Source: Paracentrotus lividus (taxonomy: Eukaryota > Echinodermata > Echinoidea > Camarodonta > Echinidae). From it: 64,000 nt of DNA. The position numbers and the translations under genes were made by a program. The stretch spans positions 47,545,323 through 47,609,322 of the forward strand of contig CALNVZ010003426.1 of NCBI GenBank assembly GCA_940671915.1, written 5' to 3'. This document shows, in pieces, positions 1-11,436 of this stretch. The stretch's first letter is position 1; each line of letters begins with the position of its first letter. Below the pieces are notes generated by a model that did no database searches, was not told the origin of the DNA, and saw nothing but the letters and a program-made list of their open reading frames with translations.

Positions 1-168
1 CTCGACCTTTTGTATAGTCATTGTTTTGATAGTCATGTTATTTTCCATAATGAGATTCACATTCTATTGATAAAATGTTGACAGATTATAACAGAAATAT
101 TGATTGATTATATCTTATTTCTTTTATTCATATATTGATAAATTATTGATGATTTATAATTTATATTA

Positions 169-726
169 CAGGAATTTTTGTATATCGAACGGGTCCCTCA
201 AGATAGCTTCTTTGAGGTCTAAAAATCACAAGGGTCCCTTGAGGAACCCTTGGGGTGCCCTTAATTAAGGGTCCCGCAGGATAGCCAAAATTAAACCCAA
301 AGCATCGCAAGACGCTCATCTTTTTTTACAATCATACATCCATTTTGGGGCCCGTACGGCGAGTTGAAACGTACTTTACGGCCATTTTCGGAAGGTGCCC
401 GCCCGGCTCCCTTATGATTCTGCGGGCGCGAGGACATGTTTCACTACCCGTAGAAAAGCCGGAAAGATTGACTGTATGTTCTCGATTCTCCCGGCGGTTT
501 CATGAAATCGGTAGGCAGTAGACAGCCCGGTAAAAGCCCGTGGAGCCCGTGGAGTCACTAAATGGGCCCGCGCAGGCATCTGCAGGTGACCGGAAGGGTT
601 CCGCACGATTTTCCTTTTAATCCTCATTGTAGAAAGATTACCAAATTCTTGCGATGTTTAAGGTTTCCCCTACGGCTATCCTGCGGCACCCTACCAGGCT
701 CCTGAAGGGCCCCTAAAGTATTCCTG
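169..726. mobile_element. Inverted-repeat element with CAGGAAT ends
   Basis: The ends are inverted: CAGGAAT at 169 and ATTCCTG ending at 726. Further in, GCAGGATAGCC near 275 is answered by GGCTATCCTGC near 676, and GCATCGCAAGA near 303 by TCTTGCGATG near 650. The interior is GC-rich compared with its flanks. No transposase frame is visible and I see no clear target-site duplication. It looks like a non-autonomous DNA element, superfamily not assigned. Confidence 0.55.
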
Positions 727-923
727 TCGATAGGTAGATGAACAGGAATTAGTTGTAGTGGGTTTACACCAAATGACAATTTACGGAGGTATGAGACTTT
801 TGTGAGGAAAAACGCAACAAATTATGACACACAAAGATACTTTAATTGGGGAAAGCGGTCAACTTTGGCCGTTCAAGCATCACGATTTTTTTTTTTTTTT
901 AAATCATTAATTTTGTATTATTA

Positions 924-974
<51 letters not shown>

Positions 975-1609
975 TTGGTCAGTTAACCCTTGTTTTTTTT
1001 TTCGTTTTTGGCGAGGGGTGGTTCACAGAACGCCTCCTTCCGTGTCCAGGCCTGTTGTAAAGTTTATTTTTTATAAATGCAGTTTATTTACGTTGCAAAC
1101 CACAAATACGATATAAAATACTGTAAAATATACATTTAAATAAAGCGGCTTTGAAGGACCAAAAGACAAATCATTTTATATGAAGTCTGAAAACTATCGA
1201 CGAAATCACTCAAAGCATATATTGATTATTGTAGATATTTATGTGGGACTTTTTAATATCTTGAAAATCTGAGCCAATGCAGAGCACCGTCTCAAATAAT
1301 AAGTTATACACTTTGGAAAATGCTACCAATAAATAATGTATTTATGTTTTCAGAATGCTCAATGATAATCAGCTATCATTATAACTCTAGCCTGATAATA
1401 ATTCAAATGACAATCTCGAAAGAGATATTTAATAAAGATACTAAAAATGTGTATCAAATATAATTTGGAAAAACTTTGGAAAGACCACATGAAACCCAAT
1501 GGGAATCGGTCAGGCGCCGTGCGGACCACGACCGGGTACCTGCTGACGTCCGTGCGGTGCATGTTGCACCCGCCCGACACCATTTCGGCTCGTTACAAGA
1601 ATTGACAGA
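727..1609. other. Spacer between fold-back arms; ATT microsatellite
   Basis: No gene is visible. A pure ATT trinucleotide run fills about 914-974, preceded by a T tract at 887-900. The open frame through this run is a translation of the microsatellite and is not a gene. Confidence 0.6.
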
Positions 1610-1885
1610 AAAAAACGTGCGGAGCCTACTCGGCCACCAACAGGAGCCCGACCGGAACCTTTTAGTGACTCCACGGGCTTTCCAAGGGCTGTAGATCGTC
1701 TTCCGATTTGATAAAAACGCCGGGAGAATCGAGAACATGAAAGCAATAATCTAGGGGCCCGCGCGATCAGTAAAAAATACACCGGTACCCGTGGGATCGT
1801 AAGGGACCCGGTCGGGAACCATACGAAAGTGACCGAAATGGTAAAAAATGTCAGTTTTACACGCCGTACGGGCCCCGAAAGCTGT
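1610..1885 (-). repeat. Inverted partial copy of the interior of the 169-726 element
   Basis: Read on the - strand, this stretch matches about 345-612 almost end to end. Shared words include GGGGCCCGTACGGCG, GTTCTCGATTCTCCCGGCG, AGCCCGTGGAGTCACTAAA and TCCGCACG. The terminal CAGGAAT ends are missing. The two copies face each other about 1 kb apart, so this part of the window can fold back on itself. Short open frames here are by-products. Confidence 0.7.
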
Positions 1886-3409
1886 GATCGCGGCATTAGC
1901 TTTTCCAATATTTCCTTTCGTGCGAGCGGACACGTTACTTTATTAAAACGGGGAATCCTCATCCCATATTTTTCGGAACTCCTCATGAATTAAAAACTAA
2001 AAATGTATAGAATTGGCATTGCGAACACTCTCATCATAATCGTAAAGGGTCATTTATATCTGCTTAGCTAGCTTTGTGTGCGACCCCACCCCTTCCCCCA
2101 ATTTATTATGTCTTGTCAGCTTGACCAGTTAGTCGTAGGCCTACATGCAATTTGAAAAGGGTCACGGCACTATAGAGGCTTCTTGGAACAATTCAACTCC
2201 CTTCCTGGACCCCCCCCCCCCATGTTCATTTTCCGGATAAGCCTCTTATAGGCCTACATGACCGAGTATAGTTTTGATATATCAACTATCAGAATTGATA
2301 CTGTCAATTCATTGTTATGATGGTGTAATTACTGGTAGAAGAGGAGGTCGGAAGTACAGCCTCTGCATTATCAGTATCATAACCATTATACTTCCCTTTA
2401 CCAACTAATATAAATTTAAAACTTCTTCTTTTCGATACAATTTAAGCGTTTTTACTTTTATGATGGTACCCACACAATAATAAGGATAAATTATCATATC
2501 TGGCGTAAGCTGAGAGACAGAAGGGGTGTTAACCTACCCTCTTCAGAACAAAATTAACGCCTTTCTGGCACCCAACAAATTCTAGTTATCTGGTAATGTA
2601 CACTCTGTGCATAACAAAGAAAAAAACGAAAAACTACTACGGGCATAATTATCCAGGTTTCGTACATTGTTTGCTTGCAATTTTCAAGTATTTCAATTGA
2701 GCATTATAATTTTAACGGGAAATAATTTGATATCATTATATAAGAATATCATTTGAAATTAGAAACAAAGTAACGTCCTTCACTTAATTAGTTGTCATGT
2801 CTAATTTAAGTATGAAATCATTGACAAATCATTATTTTGGTATGGAATTTTAAGCTATTTTGTTTTTATTGAGATCAATACTATTCTTTAGCAATATTGT
2901 AATTATGTTTATTGTTTAGAATATTAAATTAATACTACAATGTATTGTTGTAAGAACTGTAGGTTAGGCGAAATATAATGGTAGTATACAATAACACACC
3001 CTCCACACACCCACAGTTTGAATCAAACATTATCTACCGATTACGAACGAACAATAATATGAATTATCAACCATTATCATTGATCCTCATTTCTCAATGA
3101 CATCGACGAAAAGCGGTTTGAATCCGGTAACATTCACCATTTATCAACCATAAATGACTCATCGTTATCAGTAATTTGCTGCATCATTAGTATTTTATAG
3201 AATTGAAACTATCTTGGTAATGTTTTTTGTTATCTCATTTCCCCAGCTTTGTGCAATTACACAATCTTCTTCGATGTCATTGACTATTTGTATTGTATTA
3301 TCACTGTTGACAGAGTCGTATAGTCAAGTGCTATAATATTTATAAAGATATATATATATATTTAAAAAAAAAAAAAAAGATAGCGGGAAAGGGAAAGAGA
3401 GAAAGAGGG

Positions 3410-3445
<36 letters not shown>

Positions 3446-3766
3446 AATAAAATGTAAGAATGTATTATACATGTATATATGAATATAAAAAGAGCCCAAG
3501 TCCATGAAAGTTCCTTTCGAGTAAATTAAGAAAAACTGAATGATTTTTTAGTGTAGTCAGTGGAGATTTGAGATAGTTTGTTATTAATTTCAGGCATTTT
3601 GGGGCAGAATTCAGTGGTGTAAATTGTACACAAGATGGACTCATGACTGTATGAGCAACAACCTTCCATGCTTAACTCAATTTGGCCAAGAGATTATATT
3701 CATATTCTCATTTGATAAAGGGCTATAGAGAAACACAATGAAAATGACAGAAAGAGAAAGTAAGAT

Positions 3767-3804
<38 letters not shown>

Positions 3805-6800
3805 AGAGACAGAGCACAGTGATTTTGCGCTTATCAATATTCCGCACTTGACCCTATTAGCATTTGACCAGCGTTTGAAATCCAAATATGTTCAGATTCT
3901 GACAAATACTGTAAAAATAGCAAACGTAATGTACATTATATGCAAATTTGTAAAGGGCGAGGAAACCAATGCAAACCGGTTTCTTTGAATAAACAACGTC
4001 ACAGATGTCAAGCTTGGCTGGTCCCTTTGATTTTTCGTAATACCTGTCAGGATTATAATAATCGAAGCTTGGCAGGCTCTTCTTCTAGTAGTCGTTCAAT
4101 GCAGACCGTGTAACATGTTATCAGTAGCGTAGCTTGGATAGAACTCGCCCAGAAATAATCATAATGCAATAAAATTACGTCACAAAATAAGATGCCAGTT
4201 TATAAGATTTACAAGAAAAATCAATTTCATGAGCAAAGTTTCTCCCTGATGTTGATTATATCTGCAATTATCTGCATTGGTGACATCGGGAACCAAAAAC
4301 AGGTCCGCTAATTAAACTAAAGTTGCGAGGGCGAAGGACGTTCTACCTAGCCACAGCAGCTTCAATACACTGTTATGTGTGAGCACTTCAGAACACGCCT
4401 CCTCATACTGCTCGCTGATTGGTCAATTTTGGGGGCTCGGCAGAGGCTCGACCGGGTGTGTGTCGCGTCATTTTATGGTTCTATCATCTGACCATGTATT
4501 GTGATATGTACATGTTGCGGCACAGAAATACTACTGTTGTTTATTCTTCAAATAGCGCAATACGACATAGGACTTCTTGTGAAAATTCGCCCGACTTTCT
4601 CATAGTGATGCCAAAAGAGAATTTCTTCAGTGTTTATGACACAGGTAAGCTTCTTCACGGTTCATACTTTTTAAAGAAACATTTTATTACTGGCATTGTT
4701 TTTAAATCAATGGTAAGAATTTAACTTTTACTATTGCAGACGTCATGCAGTATACCATGCATCAATGTTTTGTCCTCGAACAAATAGTTGTCTGAATACG
4801 TGAATTCTGGAGGACGTGGCTTCTGAAGATATTGATTAATCTGTAGTATGCGAGTAAAATATTGTATAGTTATGCTGAGTAATTGTTCTTGTCTCTTCAA
4901 GACTTTCCTTAATTCATAACCTTCAGAAGTATACTTGGCAGGCCAGGGAAGCTTCCACTACATGTCGCTAACTTGTTATGCATTTTATGAGCTACTGAGA
5001 AGTTTTTATCATTTTGGTCATTATCGTAATACTGGATCTAATTAAATCAAATCATATATTATAGGCATGGTATAACAGTGCGACAGGTGAATTACATATG
5101 ATTGAACTGTAGAAACGATATCTGTCATGTCACTTAGTCTGATATCTGAGTGTCCTGAGCAATCAAATTAAATTGAATTTGAGCAGCTACGAAAAAAGTA
5201 ACAATCAAACCAAGAAGATTTCGAAAATGCCATATTTTGAAGTCGGTATTGAAAAATATAACAAAACAAAACAGCCTTTTTCAGAAACTAAAAAATGGCC
5301 AGACTCGCTTTTGATCAATAAGCTATTAGGATATCGCTGACAGACATGAAGGTGACTTTCAGCACTCGAGAGGGACATACGCTGTTCGTTGGTAATGCCT
5401 GGTATTATGTCTGTGGATTGATTGTTATCCATTGGTCGTTGACAAAACACATATAGTGCACCTATACTGTAGATATATTAAATCCCTATATTCATTTACT
5501 TCTCATGCATTACAAGCGCGAGCTACGTTGGCATAAACATCTTTTCATGTTATAAAAAAAGAGGAAATTTCCTCAAGCGCGGAATAGGCCTAAACAGCTT
5601 TTGAAGCTCCTTGCCTATACACAGTACAAGAATCCCCTGTTCAGTGCCTATCTATCGACCGCTTGGTTGCACATTGCTACGATTCGGCCTATATCCCAGA
5701 GGTATCAAAATAATAAAAAAAAACCAAACAAACAAAACAAAACAGAATAGAAAAGAAACAACGTCCAGATTTTGATGTTTGCAATGTATATGTTATTACC
5801 CTCTTGAAACTCCTTGTCTTGTTTCTTTAGGTTGATTCAGATAGCTGAAATGACATTTTATAAACTGATAATAAACAATAGAGAGTGGTAAAATGGTCAA
5901 AATATATCAAAGAGATCCGATCATCCTTTGAAGAGAAAAATGCAGGGCATACTGCTTGAAAGAAATAGCATACAGTATTTAGTCATCTGCGTGTGGAGTC
6001 ATCTCATAAATTCTGTCGCAATCAAAAGAGAGAGAGAGAGAGAAAAAAAGAGAAAAACCCCACGTGGATCGGTGGAACTCCCCTTTTCCGTTTCCCACAA
6101 CGCAATCCATCAGCTATACATTTTATATATCACGTACGATGTAGTTTTCATTTGATGAAGCTATCTCTTTCGATTTAGTGATTGTATTGCCTTTAGGGTT
6201 ATAAGTGGAATGCGCGTCTCTCTCTCTCTCTCTCTCTCTTTTTCTTTTTTTTCTTTTCTTTTCTTTCTTTCTTTTTTTTTGGGGGGGGGGGGTAAATTTT
6301 TATCAGTAATGTAACCAGTCATGCTGTAAAAAAAAAGTTGTATAGAAAACAGAAAAAGCCAATCGAGAAAATTATAAATGTAAAACACAAGACATACATT
6401 CCACTGTAGTTCTTCCAAAGAGTATCTGTATTGGCGGACGTAGGATATTGGAGTATGTTTGATTAACTGCAATTAGTTTAATTGTTTCAGAATCAGAGTA
6501 CTGGAGAATTAGGGACACAGACGTTTTGTCCATAAAAACGCATAGCATTATGATACTGAAGTATATAACGGTGAGAAAGCATTATAGCCACTTTACAAGT
6601 TGAGCTTACTTTATCAATTATTCTCACATGGCAATCTTTTGCTGAGAAAAAAAAAAGACATTTAATAGTTATTTAATGTGATTTTGTTGAGTTTTTCTTA
6701 CATTGAATCGAAACAAAACAGTTCTATGATATAGGCTATAATTTGTCGTGCCTACTTTTAAAAGGGGTGGGTGAGAGAGGGAGAGAGCGAAAGATGGTGA

Positions 6801-8144
6801 TGACTTCTGAGTCATGTACGTTTATTCTCTCATGTATCCTATCATTATAGATCTGTCTGTCATCCTTGTTGTTTTGAAAGTCGATAGGCCGAACAGGTGA
6901 GCGTTCGGCAAACGACTTCGTTCTGGCCATGTCAAAGTCAAGGCGAAGGGCGAATCAGAATGATAGTCTTGTAATGAGACTCGAGGCTGCAAGTGCAAAC
7001 AATTTTCGCTCGTACTGTGTGAAATAGAATTTGAAACATGAATGTGAGACTACTATTATTCAGCCATTGTATATCGACATAATCGTAGGAGACAGCATTA
7101 TTTTAAGCCAAGGTCAGATACTCCATGGGTGATCATTGTCAAAGTGGAGTCTGGGTCTGCAGACTGGTATTGCATTGGTCAAGAAATGGACAGAATTAAC
7201 GCTCGTTAAAATCTTCTTTGCGATTACTATATTGATCAACCCCGGAGATTTTTTATCATTAAACAATTACAAAGCTTTGTTTACAACGCGTTTGCGGATT
7301 TCCTGGTTCATTTTCGTTGTTTTGAACCTTCCTTTTTTTTTTATTTTATAAAAGACGCCTCAAAGACGGAAAATAGAATAGTCACAACAATGGCAGAGGG
7401 CGTCATATTTTTATAATATTAACCTGATTCCAGAGCCCAATCGTGTCACAATAATTGGTATACATATACCATCAGTTTAAGTAGGCCTACATAAAACACA
7501 TGGGTTGAGAAGGGATATGGGGGGGGGGGTGGCATCATGTCTAAATATATATGGGGTTGGAAATGTTTTACTTCTCAAGTATAGCTAAGATGTAGCTGAG
7601 CTTTAAAAAAATTTAGAATTATAGGCACAATATCGAGGGGGGGGGGAAGTCATTATAACCTCAGTTTATTACTTTATAAGATAGGCCTGCTGTGATTGTT
7701 TAGGCCTAGTCCTGTAATTCTTACCCCGAAATGAGTCTATGCTTTGGTTTATCTGACACTGTGATGACATGCTCGGCATTCTCCGGTTTGATTCGGGGAA
7801 TGGATCTGGAAGTTCCGGTATGTATGCATCTCATATCGTGACGTCACTGGTCCGTGACGTGTTTATAATCCAGGGCACATTTCAATTAGTCTGCAAGCAC
7901 AGACTCAATTTGACACTTAACACATTTCAGTCTAGAGTGGAGACTAGCCTCCATACTCACTGTCTGTGTCAAATTTTGTTTGTTGGGAGAAGCTACAGTA
8001 CACGGGTGAATCTAGTTCTTAACTGCAGACCCTAGTAAGCGAACAACATGGGTTTGTGCCTGCAAACTACATTTCAATCGGGTTAGCTCTAATGAGGTGC
8101 TTGTTTGAGGCAGCTGGGCAGCATCGATTGACATGGATGCTGTC

Positions 8145-8475
8145 CTAAGGGGGAGTAGAGAAAGAAAGAGAAAGAGAGAAGGAAAGGGGAAAGGGGGAAA
8201 GAGAAAGAGAGAGAGAGATGTGGGAGAGGAGAGAGAGAGGGAGGGGGGGATAGAGAGAAAGAGAGAGAGGGGAACTATAGAAAGGGAGGAGAGAGAGAGA
8301 GAGAGAGAGGGGGGGGAGGGAGAGAGAGGAGATGGGATGGGTAAATTGGCGATCAAAAGAAAACAAAAGCATCATTAGGCGGGAGAGAGGAAAGACTATG
8401 AGAGAGAGAGAGAGAGAGATAGATAGATAGAGAAAGAGAGACAGAGGGGGTAGAGAGTGGGAGAGATGGGGGTAA
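8145..8475. repeat. Long imperfect purine (AG) tract
   Basis: About 330 bases are nearly pure purine on the + strand, made of GAGA units interrupted by G runs and a short GATA run at 8418-8429. Arg/Glu-rich frames on + and Ser/Leu-rich frames on - come from this composition only. Confidence 0.9.
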
Positions 8476-8887
8476 AATCAAGAAAGGTGGAGAGAGGGAT
8501 ATGTTGATAGATGGAGATAGCCTATAGCTATTAGGAGAGCAGGAGAGCAGGGGTGCGTAAATCTAATGAAATTGATCAGATTAAAGGGCAAATTTTCCTT
8601 TTTAATTAGATTTAACATGATTGGAGGTGTGTGCATTGGGAGAATCACGCAAACAGGAAGTAGACGAGGCAAGCGAGAGGCCACGATGTAAATTCGAAAA
8701 AAAAAAAAGAAAAAGAAAAGAAAAAAGAACGGAATCGAAAAGGTCAACAGGGCCTTTTTATCATTTATCTAAATCGGAAATTCATGTTTTGTTCGTGAGG
8801 TTGAATAATTGTTGATAAAACTATATCAGAGTGATTTGGAAAGGTTGATTAAACTTCAAACTGTTGTATTTTGAAATCACCAAAATG

Positions 8888-8955
<68 letters not shown>
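8888..8955. repeat. Poly(A) run of 68 bases
   Basis: An uninterrupted A homopolymer. It could be a retroposon tail, but no recognisable retroposon body precedes it. Its length is likely to be unreliable in the assembly. Confidence 0.9.
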
Positions 8956-8957
<2 letters not shown>

Positions 8958-9080
8958 AACTCGATTCTGCTGAGAGTCACATGCATGTGGCATTACAGAA
9001 ATACATTAATGTACGGGGCTATATTCGAGCCATCTTTCCAGCTAGCTGCTTTTCTTTTCTTTTAGATATTACGACTATGA

Positions 9081-9899
9081 CAGAGGCGGCGGAACCAGGG
9101 GGGCAGGGGGGGGCACTGTGACCCCCCACTTTTTCATCCACCCTCAAAGTGCCCCTTTTCATGACTAAAAAGTGCCCCTTTTCTTAGCTAATAACAAATC
9201 ATTTTATACTAAAAAGGGGCACTCTATTACTAAAAAGGGGCACTTTTAATACAAAAAAGTGCCCCTTGTTACTCCATATGTCTTTTAAAACCAAAATTTT
9301 CGGCTCGCGCTTCGCGCTCGCGGATACTAAATAGGGTGTTTAGTGCACAATAAACTCAAATTTTAAGCTCATAATTTTCAACATGTGCTTCGCACTCGCG
9401 GATACTTAATAGGGTCTATAATGCACAATAACCTCCATTTTTAAGCTCATAATTTTCAATTCGAGCTTCGCGATCGCGGATATTTAATAGGGTATAATGA
9501 TGCACAATTAACTCCAATTTTGAGCCCAAAATTTTCGGCTCGCGCTTCGCGCTCGCGGATACTAAATGAGTTATATAATGCACAATTAACTCAAAATTTT
9601 CAGATGAAAAATATCAGCTCGCGCTTCGCCCTTGCGGATACTAAATAGGGTCTATAGAATTAACAGTTATCTGGAAATTTTCGGCTCGCGCTTCGCGCTC
9701 GCATTCTTTTAGTTTATCATTAATAAAATACAAATCCATTAAAATTTGATGCCCAAATTTAAAGGCAAATTTTCTGCACACCCCTACTTTTTTAAATACT
9801 TTTCTCTTTGAGCCTTTGGTCTCAGGTGCCCCCCATTTTAGAAAAAGTGCCCCTTTTCCGTCGTGACCTCCCACTTTCAAATTCGTTCCGCCGCCTCTG
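9081..9899. mobile_element. Non-autonomous hAT-type transposon, 819 bp
   Basis: The ends are perfect 15-bp inverted repeats, CAGAGGCGGCGGAAC at 9081 and its complement ending at 9899. They are flanked by an exact 8-bp duplication, GACTATGA, at 9073-9080 and 9900-9907. CAG-starting ends with an 8-bp duplication are the hallmark of the hAT superfamily. The inside has no transposase frame. It holds several copies of AAAAGTGCCCCTTTT near both ends (9140-9270 and about 9840-9860) and six copies of a unit of about 80 bp (about 9299-9700), each centred on the palindromic word GCTCGCGCTTCGCGCTCGCG. Confidence 0.88.
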
Positions 9900-9907
9900 G
9901 ACTATGA

Positions 9908-10248
9908 TGAGGGCAATCAAAAAGCAATCATTTCCAGTGGATCATTTTCCTTAGATTTTTCTTCCGAAATAGAATGAAGATAATTTTTAACGTCACAATA
10001 GTTTATCACCTTACCTACCTCTGATTATATTATTTTATTCAAGAAGGTCCAGATACGGATGTCAAATTTTCATTGTTATGTTGCATTTTGCTGCATTATT
10101 ATTTTCTTACGCGGAAAATTGGAATGAAATTCGTAGGGTAAGACACATTTTGTTTTCTAACATTACGCATGTTAATAAAAACAAGTAAAACCAAATATGT
10201 GTCCAATAATGTTTTATTTTCAGACACCTCTTTTGCCTGCTTCTTTTT
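9908..10248. other. Intergenic, nothing recognised
   Basis: AT-rich sequence between the hAT-type element and the LINE tail. I see no gene, repeat boundary or RNA structure in it. Confidence 0.5.
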
Positions 10249-11082
10249 TTCATTCATTCATTCATTCAAAATGGTATTTATTAAAAACAATCATGCATCG
10301 CAACATAAATGTTGAATTGTACACAATGAACATCGATAATAAAATACAGGTAATCATTTTACAGGGGTACAAATAGAACACAATAATAAATATAACAGAC
10401 CACATTTATAAATAAACTGTAAATCTTAAAGGCAGAATAATGATATTAATAATTATAGTGTAATTACCATTATTCTTACATTGTATAAAATAAAAGTCTT
10501 GGAAATTGCAATGTTATTACAAATTCTACTGATCAATAAATATTGTTGCAAAATATGTATAATTCATGTTAATATAATTATGGAGAAAGTTATTCGAAAG
10601 AAAAGACCATGAGATTGTTTAAACAAAATTTTTCTCATCTAATTAATAATGTATCAATTATTATTATTTAAGGCGCTAAATAAGTCGTGGGTATATTTAT
10701 CATTCTTATTATTGAAAATAAATTGGAAACTGGCAATATTTTCAGCAGTGGAGTATGGCATATTTATAACAAAAAGTACCGACCAATAAGGAGTAAAGGA
10801 AGGGGGAAAAAAGAAATGCTGGGAATATTTCAGCTGGGCAATTAATATCGTTACCTATTATATGAATTTCATTGTAATACAGTCATGAGAAAGAGATTCG
10901 GACAGAAGAGATAAGGTAGAGAGCTGGAGAGGAGAAGCGCAAAGGAAATATTGACAAAGAAGATAGTAAGATGGAAAAATGAATGAGATGAGGAAGGGGA
11001 AGGAAGAAAAGAAATCGTGGGGAAGGAGAACGGAAGAAGCAATTTCAAGCAAAAGTTATACAATTATAAGACACAAATTACA
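10249..11082 (-). mobile_element. 3' tail of a non-LTR retrotransposon remnant
   Basis: This lies directly downstream, on the - strand, of the reverse-transcriptase C-terminal fragment. It is AT-rich and ends in short ATGA repeats (read as TTCATTCATTCATTC on the + strand at about 10250-10267), the kind of microsatellite that ends several LINE clades. The 3' boundary is placed at that microsatellite. No target-site duplication could be identified. Confidence 0.55.
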
Positions 11083-11436
11083 TTACTTACTCTGATTAAG
11101 TGTACGGACCAAGTAGGGAAGTGCGCTATTTTGCATTCGGTTTGTTTTGCAGCGCAATTCAGGGATCTTTGGTCTATTTCTTAGCAATCTGGTATTGTTA
11201 GCAGGAGGGAAGAATTGTTGGAATTGGTCCGTGCACTTTAGAGTCTTTTGAAAAAAAGTTAAACTCAAATCTTGTCTCCTGTCAGAGAGAGATGCTATCT
11301 TCAAAGCCATTAGAACATCTTCATATGTTGTGTATCTGTTTCCAACTATCACTCTCAATGCTCTCTTCTGGACTCTTTCTTTTGTGATATTCTTGCAAAA
11401 CAAAATTAGCAGTTTCTGTAGACCCGTTTTACACAT
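11083..11436 (-). pseudogene. LINE reverse transcriptase C-terminal fragment
   Basis: An open frame whose core (to about 11372) reads like the region after the catalytic domain in Jockey/CR1-type non-LTR reverse transcriptases. It has a VQKRALRVIVG block, then YEDVLMAL, a SDRRQDLSLTF block, FFPPANNTRLLRNR, and the end ELRCKTNRMQNSALPYLVR. In these elements the blocks lie between the thumb and the C-terminus of ORF2. The palm motif (YADD), endonuclease and ORF1 are missing, so this is a 5'-truncated dead copy. The first part of the frame (residues 1 to about 20) does not look like the family and is probably flanking sequence. The clade is inferred from pattern memory; an alignment would settle it. 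Confidence 0.8.

Larger units (their letters stand above)
1990..9072. other. AT-rich region with no recognisable gene
   Basis: I find no exon series, conserved domain or RNA gene here. It contains AG/CT microsatellites (about 3411-3440, 3772-3801, 6215-6240), short G runs (6281-6292, 7520-7530, 7637-7646) and scattered TAGGCCTAC palindromes. A CCAAT-type motif (GATTGGTC) occurs near 4416 in a slightly GC-richer patch, but no transcript structure follows that I can support. Confidence 0.5.

Noticed and set aside
4419-4724. 101-codon frame downstream of a CCAAT motif
   Set aside because: No domain, no conserved residues and no continuing exon; GC-richer start is not enough evidence.
8012-8378. 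Arg/Glu-rich (+) and Ser/Leu-rich (-) open frames
   Set aside because: They are translations of an AG microsatellite; the same applies to the frames at 30377-30902 and 34542-34906.
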